From VAXT01 sp964591295 (GTDB lineage Bacteria > Actinomycetota > Thermoleophilia > Gaiellales > Gaiellaceae): a stretch of DNA of 64,000 bases. The DNA lies in contig CAZQAG010000005.1 of assembly GCA_964591295.1 (NCBI GenBank), positions 1 to 64,000 of the forward strand, given 5' to 3'. The notes beneath the pieces are model-generated. The model did no database searches. It worked only from the letters and a program-made list of their open reading frames with translations, and had not been told where the DNA came from. Made by a program: the position numbers and the translations under genes. Positions 50,340 to 59,023 of this stretch are shown piece by piece. How positions within the stretch are numbered: position 1 is the first letter of the stretch; each line of letters begins with the position of its first letter.

Positions 50340-51528
50340 CTCTGTTCGCCGTCGCGGTAGGCGACGGATTTGCGTCGTCGTTCATGGTCCCTACTCAAGT
50401 GACCCTCGCGTCGTCCGGCTCGTCCGCGTTGCGATTTCAGAGGGATATGAGGTCGACGTGATCGCGAGCCTACGGGAGGGCGAGCCACGGTGCGAGCGGC
50501 AGGACGGCCTGCGCATCTTCCGGATTCCGGTCGTGCACGAGTCCGGACGGCCCATACGCGGTGTCCTGTGGGAGTACTGCGCGTTCACGAGCTGGGCCTT
50601 CGTGCTCGCCTCTCGTCTGGCCTTCACTCGACGGTACGACATCGTCCATGTGAACAACCCGCCGGACTTCCTGCTCGTGACGGCGCTCGTGCCGAGGCTC
50701 TTGGGCGCGCGGATCATCTTCGACGTGCACGATCTTGCCCCGGATCTCTTCAAGATGCGCTTCGGCGACCGGGCGTATGCAGGCGCCGCCGATCGCGCGA
50801 TGCGCTTCGTCGAGCGCCTCGCTGCGGCATGCGCGGACGCGGTCGTCACCGTTCACGACCCTTATGCGCTGGAGCTCCGGACGCGGGGAGTGCCTGCCGA
50901 GAAGATCACCGTTGTGCTGAACAGCGTCGACGAGGCGTTTCTGCCAACGAAGCCGCGCGCGCCGGCCGAAGGACAGTTTCGGATCGTCTATCACGGCACG
51001 ATGAACGTCCACTACGGGATCGAGATGCTCGTCGATGCGGCCGCGGCAGTGCGAGAGCAGCTTCCGCATGTGTCGATCGAGCTGTACGGCGCGGGTGACG
51101 CGCTCCCTGCGGTGCGTACCCGCGTCGCCGCCGCCGGCCTGGAGGACTTCGTGAATATTCATCCGCGCTTCCTCCCGCTCGGCGAAGTGCTGAGCCGAGT
51201 GCAGAATGCGTCGGTGGGAGTCGTCGCGAACCTCCCGATCGAGCGGAACGAGCTCGTCTTGCCGACGAAGCTCTTCGAGTACGTCGCGATGCGCGTCCCG
51301 GTCGTGTCGTGCGATCTGCCGACGATTCGACGCCATTTCAGCGGAGGCGAGGTGCGCTTCTTTGAGGCAGGGAATGTGCAGGCGCTGGTCGACGCGTTGC
51401 TCGACGTGGCGCGCGACCCGGTCGCTGCGGCCATGCGGGCGGATGCTGCGTACGAGCGCTACCGCGAGTACCGCTGGGGCGTCAGCGCTCGCCGCTACGC
51501 GGAGCTCCTACACAGGCTCGCGGCCTGA
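50332..51528 (+). CDS. Glycosyltransferase family 4
   Basis: A 398-residue GT-B protein. The N-domain contains VVHGPYSSDPRVVRLVRVA, DIVHVNNPPDFLLV and IIFDVHDLAPDL; the C-domain contains FRIVYHGTMNVHYGIEMLV and the clamp region LPTKLFEYVAMRVPVVSCDLP. This form, with the FDVHD motif and PTKLFEY, is common in enzymes adding deoxy- or amino sugars, but the donor is not certain. It overlaps the previous gene by 8 bases. Confidence 0.9.
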   Translation: MLSSVRRRGRRRICVVVHGPYSSDPRVVRLVRVAISEGYEVDVIASLREGEPRCERQDGLRIFRIPVVHESGRPIRGVLWEYCAFTSWAFVLASRLAFTRRYDIVHVNNPPDFLLVTALVPRLLGARIIFDVHDLAPDLFKMRFGDRAYAGAADRAMRFVERLAAACADAVVTVHDPYALELRTRGVPAEKITVVLNSVDEAFLPTKPRAPAEGQFRIVYHGTMNVHYGIEMLVDAAAAVREQLPHVSIELYGAGDALPAVRTRVAAAGLEDFVNIHPRFLPLGEVLSRVQNASVGVVANLPIERNELVLPTKLFEYVAMRVPVVSCDLPTIRRHFSGGEVRFFEAGNVQALVDALLDVARDPVAAAMRADAAYERYREYRWGVSARRYAELLHRLAA

Positions 51529-51529
51529 C

Positions 51530-52954
51530 GTGTTCGTCGCTCCGCACGCGATCGGGTTCCTCGATGACCTCCGAGTCCCGTACGCCGCGGACGCCGCCGC
51601 CGGCCATCTGAGCCCGCCCAGCCTCGTCACGATCGCGGCGGCCGAGGGGAGCCTCTCGTGGCCGTCGCCTCAGCGGTCGCCGTCTCTGCGGACACTCGGC
51701 GAGATCCGGATCTACGCCGGCGTGATGCCTGACGACGAGCTCCAGCCGCTCCTGCAGGGCCCCGGCCGCTGGCACCGGCGGGCGGAGCTTCTCGACGCTG
51801 CGGGCGAGTCCGCCGGCTCGATTTGGGGCGACTCCGCGGGGCGGATCGTCCTGCCGTTCGATCCGAACGAGGCGATCCGTTCGCTCCTTGCCGAGTCCTA
51901 CCAGGCTGTCGAGTCGGCGGCCACCGTGCGCGCCATGAGGCAACTCGCGCTGCGGTCGTACTATCTCGCGCGGCCGGTGCTGCCGCGGCGCCTTCAGATC
52001 GCGATGCGGCGCCTGTTCAGCCGTCTCCGGCGGCGTACGACCTTTCCGCGGTGGCCGATCGAGCCGTCGCTGCACGACCTCTACGGCTACCTACTCGAGC
52101 TCCTCGCCGAGGCCGCCGGAGAGCGGGTCCCGTGGCTGCGGCCGTGGCCGCGCGGCCGCTCGTGGACGCTAGTCCTGACGCACGACGTCGAGACGGCGTT
52201 CGGCCGCGACAACGTGAACCTCATGCGGGATCTCGAGCGTCGTCTCGGGTTCCGTTCCTCGTGGAACTTCGTCCCGCGGCGGTACGAGGTGTCCCATGAA
52301 CTCGTGGAGGAGCTCTCGACCGACGGCTTCGAGGTCGGGGTCCATGGGTTGTACCACGACGGCCGCGACCTCGCTTCGCGGTCGCTGCTCGAGGAGCGCC
52401 TGCCCGAGATCTGCGCCTATCGCGACCTGTGGGGCGCCACGGGGTTCCGCTCCCCTGCCACGCATCGCGGCTGGGAGCTGATGCCGCTGCTCCCGTTCGA
52501 CTACGACTCGTCGTACCCGGACTCCGACCCGTTCGAGCCGCAGGGCGGAGGCTGCTGCAGCTGGCTGCCGTTCTTCAACGAGCACCTTGTTGAGCTACCG
52601 ATCACGCTCGTGCAGGACCACACGCTGTTCGTGATCCTCGGCGAGGCGGACGAGCGCCTCTGGCTCGAGAAGGCGCGGTACCTTCGCGACCGCGGTGGGA
52701 TGGCGCTGCTCATCACGCATCCGGACTACATGACCGATCCGGCGCGGCTGTCCGCGTATGAGCGGTTTCTCTCCGCCTTCGGTGACGACGAGAAGCTGTG
52801 GCGGGCGCTGCCGCGGGAGATCAGCGACTGGTGGCGACGCCGCGCTGCCTCGGCGATCGTCCGCGATGGGAGCGGCTGGCGCGTCGATGGCCCGGCGGCG
52901 GACGCGGCCGACATCGCGTTCGCGGACCCGCTGCGCTCACGTCACGCCGCGTAG
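51530..52954 (+). CDS. Polysaccharide deacetylase-like (NodB-fold) protein
   Basis: A 474-residue protein. Residues about 1-190 are of unknown fold, while the second half has a NodB-type core: LVLTHDVETAFG (the two metal or catalytic Asp of motif 1), FEVGVHGLYHDGRD (motif 2, HxxxxH-like), and GFRSPATHRGWEL (motif 3 Arg). LLITHPDYM closes the barrel. It is cytoplasmic, with no signal peptide, so it may act on a lipid-linked sugar rather than on the outer polymer. GTG 51530 is one base after the previous stop. It converges on the - strand gene with a 13-base overlap. Confidence 0.8.
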   Translation: MFVAPHAIGFLDDLRVPYAADAAAGHLSPPSLVTIAAAEGSLSWPSPQRSPSLRTLGEIRIYAGVMPDDELQPLLQGPGRWHRRAELLDAAGESAGSIWGDSAGRIVLPFDPNEAIRSLLAESYQAVESAATVRAMRQLALRSYYLARPVLPRRLQIAMRRLFSRLRRRTTFPRWPIEPSLHDLYGYLLELLAEAAGERVPWLRPWPRGRSWTLVLTHDVETAFGRDNVNLMRDLERRLGFRSSWNFVPRRYEVSHELVEELSTDGFEVGVHGLYHDGRDLASRSLLEERLPEICAYRDLWGATGFRSPATHRGWELMPLLPFDYDSSYPDSDPFEPQGGGCCSWLPFFNEHLVELPITLVQDHTLFVILGEADERLWLEKARYLRDRGGMALLITHPDYMTDPARLSAYERFLSAFGDDEKLWRALPREISDWWRRRAASAIVRDGSGWRVDGPAADAADIAFADPLRSRHAA

Positions 52955-53973
52955 CGGTAGAGCGCGGCGCCGATCGCGCGGCAGACGACGGGTGGGCTGC
53001 GGCGGATGATGGCCGCGAGCAGCGCTCCGGCACGGCCGGTGCCGTGGCTCGCCGCGCGCGCCGTGCCGCCGATCGTCGAGTACTCGAGTGGCGTCTCGGC
53101 TGCGCCCCACGACGTCTTGAACTCGCGCAGCCCCCGGTTGTCGAGATCTGTGCGCCCCAAGTTGAAGATTGCGTAGCCGTCGCGGCAGCCGCGCTCGATC
53201 GCGCGCCAGAAGAGCAGGTTGTTCGGGCGTAGCTCCCAGTGGCGGGCGTCGGACGCGCCGTACTTGTACGTCATCGTTCGGTTCCAGGCGAGGAACACCG
53301 CCCCGGCGATCGGCTGGCCCTCGTGGTAGGCGAGCAGGACGAAGCCGAACTTCTGCGCGAGCACGTCGCTCCACAGGCGCTCGAAGAAGCGCCGCGGCTG
53401 AGCCGGGACGCCCTGGCGTCGTCGGGTATCGAGGTGGAGCCGGTAATAGGCGTCGACGAAGTCAGCGGCCGTCGATGTCTCGACGACCTCGACGCCCTGG
53501 CGCTCGGCTTTCCGGATGTTCCGGAGCACCGACGAACGCGTGAAGCGCCGCGCGACGGCGGCGGGATCCGCGTCGAGCTCGAGCGTGTGCATAACGGCCG
53601 CCACCGCGACTCGTGCGCCCGGCCCTTCCACCGGCGCGCGAACTTCGACGACACGCGCGCCCCGTTCCGCGCGCAGGCGGTCGAGCTCCTGCACGAGTCG
53701 CGCCGACGCTTCGGTCGTTCCGAGGATCGGACAGTAGTCGGTGAACGGAAGCGCGACCCAGCGGGCGGGGCCGAACGGCTGTTTCACGACCACAATCGGG
53801 ATCCCGGCGACGACTGCGCCGTCGGGACCAAGCTCCGCGACCGCAAACGACTCGAACCCGTAGGTCCCGGCGACGACCCTCGTCCACACGGGATGGTGGA
53901 AGATCTGCGCGTCCGGCGTAGCCGCGATGAACGCGAGCCAGCGCGGGTCGTCGAGCGCGAGCTCAGTCGCCAT
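52942..53973 (-). CDS. FemAB-like GNAT-fold acyl/aminoacyltransferase
   Basis: A 343-residue protein with two GNAT-like halves: PRWLAFIAATPDAQIFHHPVW at the start and a C-terminal half with FFERLWSDVLAQKFGFVLLAYHEGQPIAGAVFL and YKYGASDARHWELRPNNLLFWRAI. This is the layout of FemX/FemAB and exopolysaccharide 'GNAT_acetyltransf_6' proteins, which attach amino acids or acyl groups to lipid-linked precursors. ATG 53973 is chosen to match the fold; 21 codons upstream are also open. It overlaps the acetyltransferase gene at its 5' end. Confidence 0.82.
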   Translation of the reverse strand: MATELALDDPRWLAFIAATPDAQIFHHPVWTRVVAGTYGFESFAVAELGPDGAVVAGIPIVVVKQPFGPARWVALPFTDYCPILGTTEASARLVQELDRLRAERGARVVEVRAPVEGPGARVAVAAVMHTLELDADPAAVARRFTRSSVLRNIRKAERQGVEVVETSTAADFVDAYYRLHLDTRRRQGVPAQPRRFFERLWSDVLAQKFGFVLLAYHEGQPIAGAVFLAWNRTMTYKYGASDARHWELRPNNLLFWRAIERGCRDGYAIFNLGRTDLDNRGLREFKTSWGAAETPLEYSTIGGTARAASHGTGRAGALLAAIIRRSPPVVCRAIGAALYRYAA

Positions 53974-54418
53974 CGGCGTCGACAGTTCGCAGGAATCGTG
54001 CAGGGCTTCCCACCACGATTGTCGACGGCGCGACATCGCGCGTGACGACGGAGCCGGCGCCGACGACGGCGCGCGACCCGATCGTCACGTTCGGCAGGAC
54101 GATCACACCTGCGCCGATCCACGCGTCGTCCTCGATCACAATGCGTCCGATAACCGGAGGGATCACCTCGCCGACTCGCGATTTATTCGCATGCGACGAC
54201 AGCACGAGCAGCACACGCTGTGCGATCGCGACTCGGTCGCCGATCACAAGGCTGCGCTCACGCCTGCCAAGCTCGTCGGTCACCATCAGCCCCTCGCCGA
54301 TGTACACCTCCGCGCCGACGTCGTAGCCGGCGGCGCGCAACGCGCCGACGCGCGCGACGTTCAGCGGCAGGGTTCGCGCAGCGAGGAGCGCGAGCTTGCG
54401 CCGGACGGCCGCGTTCAC
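53963..54418 (-). CDS. Left-handed beta-helix O-acetyltransferase
   Basis: A 151-residue hexapeptide-repeat transferase (LbH fold), probably adding acetyl groups to a sugar. Repeats include VIGDRVAIAQRV, IVIEDDAWIGAGVIVLPNVTIGSRAVVGAGSVVTRDV and the C-terminal VVGSPARFLR typical of the family. A single His (SSHANKS) is the likely catalytic residue. It begins with GTG overlapping the stop of the FkbM gene. Two more genes (52942, 54415) share this - strand unit. Confidence 0.88.
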   Translation of the reverse strand: MNAAVRRKLALLAARTLPLNVARVGALRAAGYDVGAEVYIGEGLMVTDELGRRERSLVIGDRVAIAQRVLLVLSSHANKSRVGEVIPPVIGRIVIEDDAWIGAGVIVLPNVTIGSRAVVGAGSVVTRDVAPSTIVVGSPARFLRTVDADGD

Positions 54419-55251
54419 TCCGCTCGCTCCGCGGTGCGGAGGAGCGCCTGCACCCGATCCAGCTCCTCTGGTCGGACGAACAAGAAGTTGTGGATATAGG
54501 CCGGGTCCATCGCCTCCTGGAGCGTCTCGCCTTCGACGAATCGCAGCTGGTCGCGCTCGAGGTCGAAGTCGTCGAGCGGCATGAACGTCGTGCTGCGGAG
54601 CGCGAGCCCGGCGTAGCCGAGCACCGCCAGTCGCTTGAAGACGTCGCAGATGCTGGTGTCCTGGTGCCGCTGCTCGATTTCGATGAGGAGGTGCGGCAGC
54701 GACCGGCGGAGCGTCTCGGCAGCGCCGGCGAGAACGGCCGCCTCGTGACCCTCGACGTCGCACTTTACAAACGCGACGGGTCGTCCGGCCGGCAGTTCGT
54801 CGTCGAGGCGGCGCAGCGTGACCGGAACCTCGACAAAGGTGGCGCCACTCCAGGTCGACGGAGGCGACACCGACGCCATGCCGGTGATCTCTTGACTGTC
54901 GAGAACCGGCACGTGGAGCTTTGCCGTGCCGGCCTCGTTCGACAATCCGACGGGGTGAACAATGACATTGCGTCGACGGCGCGCGATCGCGGCGAGGTGC
55001 TCCCCGTGCGCGGGGTTCGGCTCGAACGCGTGCACCTCGCCGCGGTGCCCGACGAGACGGCTGAGTCGCGTCATGAAAAGGCCGCGGCTTGCGCCGATAT
55101 CGATCGCGACGTCGCCTTGCTGGACGAGCCGGTCGACGGAGAGGAGCGTCAGGTCGCCATTTCGCCGATACTTTCTCCAGGCGAGGTCTGCCTGGAGCGA
55201 CGGGCTGACGCGTCCGGCCAACCTGATCGCGACTCCGCCCGGGTCGGTCAC
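54415..55251 (-). CDS. FkbM-family methyltransferase
   Basis: A 278-residue SAM-dependent O-methyltransferase. The SAM loop is DVAIDIGASRGLFMTRL with EVHAFEPNP, then the FkbM markers FVKCDVEGHEAAVLAG and LLIEIEQRH. In surface-polymer loci FkbM proteins methylate sugar hydroxyls. GTG start; its upstream side borders a decayed region, so it may now use a new promoter. It ends overlapping the acetyltransferase gene. Confidence 0.9.
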   Translation of the reverse strand: MTDPGGVAIRLAGRVSPSLQADLAWRKYRRNGDLTLLSVDRLVQQGDVAIDIGASRGLFMTRLSRLVGHRGEVHAFEPNPAHGEHLAAIARRRRNVIVHPVGLSNEAGTAKLHVPVLDSQEITGMASVSPPSTWSGATFVEVPVTLRRLDDELPAGRPVAFVKCDVEGHEAAVLAGAAETLRRSLPHLLIEIEQRHQDTSICDVFKRLAVLGYAGLALRSTTFMPLDDFDLERDQLRFVEGETLQEAMDPAYIHNFLFVRPEELDRVQALLRTAERAE

Positions 55252-55269
55252 ACGTCCCCTCTCACCGGC

Positions 55270-55552
55270 GACGTTGTCGAGTGAGGCTCCACGTCATCAG
55301 CTGAAGCTATCGAATCGGCGCGGTGTGCTCGGCGCGGCTTCAGCGCGTGCGAGCGTCGCTTGTCCCACTCGACGACGGTGCTGCTCGGAAGTCGACTGCG
55401 ACGTGGTCGAACGCGACGGGCAACTCGAAGTCGGATGTCGAGACGGGGACGCCGCCGGTCGCGGAGGTGTCCGGCTGGTGGCCCAGGACGATTGGCTCTT
55501 ACCGGTACTCAGGGTCGCTGCAGACATCGGCGGGCGCCGCTAAGCACGAGCG
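55270..55552 (-). pseudogene. Remnant of a protein gene with stop codons
   Basis: Translating the - strand gives a protein-like stretch (PIVLGHQPDTSATGGVPVS and DFELPVAFDHVAVDFRA) interrupted by an in-frame TAA and closed by TGA. It lies in the decayed zone and could be the C-terminal part of the secreted-protein remnant next to it. No family is recognised. Confidence 0.4.
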
Positions 55553-55997
55553 CTACCTACGCGACCAGCTGCGGTTCGCGCGGGTCCGGTTGCGATGACG
55601 GATGTGCGCGCGAATAGGCCCTCGGGCTTTAAGCAAGGGCGGCTGAGCTGCGTGCTGCACGGCCCTGGCCTTGGTCGCCAGCAAGTGGTCTGCGGCCGCG
55701 AAGGTCGACGCGACGACGAAGTTATCGTGCGAGACCGACACCGGCGCTCCATTGGGGCTCCGGTAGAGGCCGATCTTGTCGGCGGTGTACATCGTCGAGC
55801 CGTCGGGCTCCCCAGCTCCACGCTGTGCTCGTTCGGCTTTTGAAGTCGTCGGAGAAGCGGATGCCGGGAGCTCGGTGACTAGCTGAAGCCGTCGGGACGA
55901 AAGTGAGCGCCACTATGAGCGAGGCGAGCGCACCGCAGACGCGGGTTGGGAAGGTCTGAACCACGCTCGCGCGCGCCGTGTCGCAGCCGTAAGACAA
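55553..55997 (-). pseudogene. Decayed secreted protein, possibly a polysaccharide lyase
   Basis: On the - strand a TTG at 55997 opens a frame with a signal peptide (about residues 14-41, CGALASLIVALTFVPTASAS), then GIRFSDDF. After a frameshift the reading continues in another frame with YTADKIGLYRSPNGAPVSV. A signal peptide, an early 'FSDDF' strand and a late 'K.GLYR' strand are the order in jelly-roll polysaccharide lyases. The gene is broken by at least one frameshift. Identification is tentative; decay is clear. Confidence 0.5.
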
Positions 55998-56108
55998 GTG
56001 AAACTCCTTGGTCGGACTCGCGCGCGATGAGTCGCGCTATCTGGCTGATCGTCAGGGCGCGAGGATCGCCCAATCCCCTTTCTGGAGGGGTCACAGACAG
56101 CCCGCCCA

Positions 56109-57113
56109 TTGACTTCGGACGTAGCCGTTGGCACGTTTCCTCGCTTGAACATTTACGAACAAGTGCTCGCCGCACGTCTCCCCGAGTACGACGACTGGTT
56201 CTACCGGTACTGCGGCGACCTGGCGACACCCGAAGGAGCCGAGCGTGACCATCGGTACCTCCGAGACATGCTCCGGCTCGCGCGGTTCGACCCCGAGGGA
56301 AAGACCGTGATCGACGTCGGTTGCGGCTTCGGGTTCACACTCTTAACCCTCGCTGATTGGGGGGCTCGGTGCGCGCTCGGCATCGACAGCTATAAGCCGA
56401 TGATCGACACGGTGAAGGCCTACTTGCGCCTGATCGATCCTGCTGTGGCTGAACGAATTAGCGTCGAGGTTGGTGACGCTGCAGTTCTTCCCTACCCGGA
56501 TGAAACGGCTGATCTCGTGATTTCGAAAGAGGCGATCTCCCACTACCGCGACGTTCAGGGTTTTCTGCGTGAAGCGCACCGGGTCCTCTGTTTCGGCGGC
56601 AGGATGGTAATCGTCGACGGCAACAACGGCGCGAATCCACGAATCGTCCGTGAGACACGAAGGATTTGGCGCGCCTTCGAGCGCGGCGACGTTGGAGAAG
56701 TCGAGGGGCACGACCCCGGGATCCCTTACCGGCAGAGGCGGCTAGAGATCGTGCGTGCCCACGCGCCCGATCTTGACGCCGAGTGCGTTGCTGATCGAAC
56801 CTTTGGGATGACCAAGGCAGAGGTGGAACGGGCTTGCGACGCGGTCCGAAGCGGCGGCTTCGTCGAACGACCCTACGACGCAGCCGCTGTGCCGCTAGAT
56901 CCTGACACCGGCGCCGTGATCGAAAGACTCTTCGATCCGTTCCAGCTCGGAAGAGAGATCGCCGAGATGGGCTTCCGTGTCACCGTTCGCGGATACTGGG
57001 GCGGCGCCCAAGGCAAGAGGCATGTACGCGCCGCTAACCGCTTCCTCTCTCTCGGATCAAGACTGACGATGAGTACGGCACGTGCGTTCATGATCGCTGC
57101 CTGGAAACGCTAG
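56109..57113 (+). CDS. Class I SAM-dependent methyltransferase
   Basis: A 334-residue methyltransferase. Motif I is VIDVGCGFGFTLLTL, the adenine side GIDSYKPMID, motif II VGDAAVLPYPDETADLVISKEAISHY and the family's AHRVLCFGGRMVIVDG. A long C-terminal extension (about 200-334) is unlike small-molecule methyltransferases and may bind the acceptor. TTG start; the codon is uncertain because the region upstream is decayed. It stands alone on the + strand between - strand genes. The substrate is unknown. Confidence 0.8.
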   Translation: MTSDVAVGTFPRLNIYEQVLAARLPEYDDWFYRYCGDLATPEGAERDHRYLRDMLRLARFDPEGKTVIDVGCGFGFTLLTLADWGARCALGIDSYKPMIDTVKAYLRLIDPAVAERISVEVGDAAVLPYPDETADLVISKEAISHYRDVQGFLREAHRVLCFGGRMVIVDGNNGANPRIVRETRRIWRAFERGDVGEVEGHDPGIPYRQRRLEIVRAHAPDLDAECVADRTFGMTKAEVERACDAVRSGGFVERPYDAAAVPLDPDTGAVIERLFDPFQLGREIAEMGFRVTVRGYWGGAQGKRHVRAANRFLSLGSRLTMSTARAFMIAAWKR

Positions 57114-57242
57114 GCGCGACAGTCGGCGCCTCGCCGAGGCTCGCCGAACACGGGTGAGGGCTTAGAGCGGTGGGAGTTCTTCGGTTTCTTGGTCGCGCCG
57201 TAACCACGATTTGCCCGCGCGACGACTTGACGAGCGCATCGC

Positions 57243-57740
57243 TCACCGCTTCGCGCGCGAGAGCGCGCGCGCAGGATTCCCTGCGACCATCTCACCTGCC
57301 GCTATGTCTCGCGTGACCACAGCTCCCGCGCCGACGAGCGCGCCTGGGCCGATTTCAATTCCTCCGACGATTGTGGCCCCAGAGCCGATGCTCGCGCCGT
57401 GGCGGACAACCACTGTGGAAAACTCCCAGTCGCCTTCCCCCTGGAGGTCCCTTGCATCGTTGGTGGCTCGCGGATACTTGTCGTTGATGAACATCACGCC
57501 GTGGCCGACGAAGACCTCGTCCTCGATCGTGACGCCGTCGCAGATGAAGGTGTGACTCTGGATCTTGCAGGCCGCGCCGATGACCGCGCCGCGCTGGATC
57601 TCGACGAAGGTCCCGATACGCGTGTTGTCGCCGATGCGGCAGCCGTAGAGGTTGGTGAAGGGGTGGACGATCACGTTCTCGCCGAACTCGACGTCGTCGA
57701 TCAGGCGGTGCGAGGCGTCGTTGACGGGGCCGTCAGCCAT
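57243..57740 (-). CDS. WbpD/WlbB-like UDP-sugar 3-N-acetyltransferase
   Basis: A 165-residue left-handed beta-helix acetyltransferase. Hexapeptide turns run through the chain (FGENVIVHPFTNLYGCRIGDNTRIGTFVEIQRGAVIG, in pieces) and the segment VFVGHGVMFINDKYPRA is characteristic of WbpD, which acetylates UDP-GlcNAc(3NH2)A. The gene overlaps by 8 bases the aminotransferase gene that would supply this substrate. With the dehydrogenase at 43274 it would complete synthesis of UDP-2,3-diacetamido-2,3-dideoxy-glucuronate. The first steps (6-dehydrogenase) are not in the window. Confidence 0.88.
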   Translation of the reverse strand: MADGPVNDASHRLIDDVEFGENVIVHPFTNLYGCRIGDNTRIGTFVEIQRGAVIGAACKIQSHTFICDGVTIEDEVFVGHGVMFINDKYPRATNDARDLQGEGDWEFSTVVVRHGASIGSGATIVGGIEIGPGALVGAGAVVTRDIAAGEMVAGNPARALSRAKR

Positions 57741-58875
57741 TGCCGAAGAAGGCGGTGACCGATTCGATGACTGCCTCGGCTTGATCTTCGGTCATACCCG
57801 GAAAGATCGGAAGCGAGAGGCACTCCGCCGCCAGTGCCTCGGCAACGGGGAAGGACCCTCGGCCGTAACCGAGGCGCGCGTACGCAGGACACAGGTGCGG
57901 CGGTTCGGGGTAATGCCGGCCCGCGCCGATTCCTCTCTCGGCGAGAAACTCGGCGAGTGCCTCCGGGTCTCCGGTTCGCACGACATAGAGGTGCCAGACG
58001 GGCTCGCTCCCTTCGGGAACCCGGGGCAGTCGCAGATCGCCAACGCCTTCCAGGGCCTGGTCGTAGAACTGGGCGAGGGCGCGCCTCTGCGCATTCCATT
58101 CGTCGAGAAGCGGCAGCTTGTGGAGGAGGACCAGCGCCTGGATCGTGTCGAGGCGGGCGGTGTAGCCCTCGAGAGTGTGGCGGTACTTCGCTGTCTGGCC
58201 ATGCTCTCGAAGGGCCTTGACGCGAGAGGCAAGCTCGGCGTCGTTGGTCACCAGCGCCCCCGCGTCTCCCATCGCTCCGAGGTTCTTTGCCGGATAGAAG
58301 CTGAAGGCCGCCGCAAGCCCAGAGGCGCCGGCGCGAAGACCATCCCGACCGGCACCGTGCGCCTGGCAGGCGTCCTCGATGATCGCCAGCCCGTGTCGCT
58401 CGGCGATTGCAGACAGGGAGCGCATATCTGCCATCTGGCCGTAGAGGTGCACAGGGACGATGAACCGGGTCCGGGAACCGATTGCCTGCTCGACAGCGTT
58501 GGCGTCGAGGTTGTAGTCCGTCTCGCCGATGTCGACGGGCACCGGCACGCCGCCGGCCTGAGTGACGGCTTCGAAGGTTGCGACGAACGTGTGCGCAGGG
58601 ATGATGACCTCATCTCCCTCGTCGAGGCCTGCGGCAAGAAGGGCTAGGCGGACGGCATCGAGGCCGCTCCCGACTCCGGCGCAGTGCTGACGATCGCAGT
58701 AGCGCGCAAATTCAGTCTCGAAGACGGCGACCTGCGGTCCGTTCGTGAACGTTCCCGAATCGATGAGCTCCGAGATCTCGGCCAGGATCTCTGCTTTGAG
58801 CCCGTCGTGCATCGGAGCGAGGTCGAAAAAGGGAACTCGCGCAAGGGCGGCAGGCAGCACCTGTCTCTTTGCCAT
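57733..58875 (-). CDS. DegT/DnrJ/EryC1-family sugar aminotransferase (WbpE-like)
   Basis: A 380-residue PLP enzyme. It has VPFFDLAPMHDGLKAEI at the start, CAGVGSGLDAVRLAL, EVIIPAHTFVAT, the Asp in AIIEDACQAHGA, and the PLP Lys in FSFYPAKNLGAMGDAGALVT. It transfers an amino group from glutamate to a keto sugar, here probably C3 of UDP-GlcNAcA. ATG 58875 is supported by a -10 box at exact leaderless spacing (58882-58887). It is transcribed with the downstream acetyltransferase gene. Confidence 0.93.
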   Translation of the reverse strand: MAKRQVLPAALARVPFFDLAPMHDGLKAEILAEISELIDSGTFTNGPQVAVFETEFARYCDRQHCAGVGSGLDAVRLALLAAGLDEGDEVIIPAHTFVATFEAVTQAGGVPVPVDIGETDYNLDANAVEQAIGSRTRFIVPVHLYGQMADMRSLSAIAERHGLAIIEDACQAHGAGRDGLRAGASGLAAAFSFYPAKNLGAMGDAGALVTNDAELASRVKALREHGQTAKYRHTLEGYTARLDTIQALVLLHKLPLLDEWNAQRRALAQFYDQALEGVGDLRLPRVPEGSEPVWHLYVVRTGDPEALAEFLAERGIGAGRHYPEPPHLCPAYARLGYGRGSFPVAEALAAECLSLPIFPGMTEDQAEAVIESVTAFFGNG

Positions 58876-58881
58876 GCTTTC

Positions 58882-58887
58882 AAGGTA
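58882..58887 (-). promoter_or_regulatory. -10 box, leaderless start of the aminotransferase gene
   Basis: TACCTT on the - strand, 6 bases (gaaagc), then the ATG at 58875. Confidence 0.55.
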
Positions 58888-58980
58888 GTTGCTCGACCGC
58901 GGAGCGTCCATACGGCTGAAGCGCGCAGGAGACCGGGAACGCACCATTCGAAATGGTTCGCCTGAGGTTCGGAAGGACGA

Positions 58981-59009
58981 TTGAGCGACCCTTCTTGTGC
59001 AACTAGCGT
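58981..59009 (+). promoter_or_regulatory. Promoter for the O-antigen ligase gene
   Basis: TTGAGC (58981-58986), a 17-base spacer, then TAGCGT (59004-59009), 14 bases before the ATG at 59024. The only pair in the window with a good -35 match at ideal spacing. Confidence 0.5.
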
Positions 59010-59023
59010 GAGTAGTCCAAGAG

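Noticed and set aside
57114..57242. Possible small gene or terminator after the methyltransferase gene
   Set aside because: Only a weak 6-base stem (AGGCGC/GCGCCT) is present and no frame has a start with a ribosome site.
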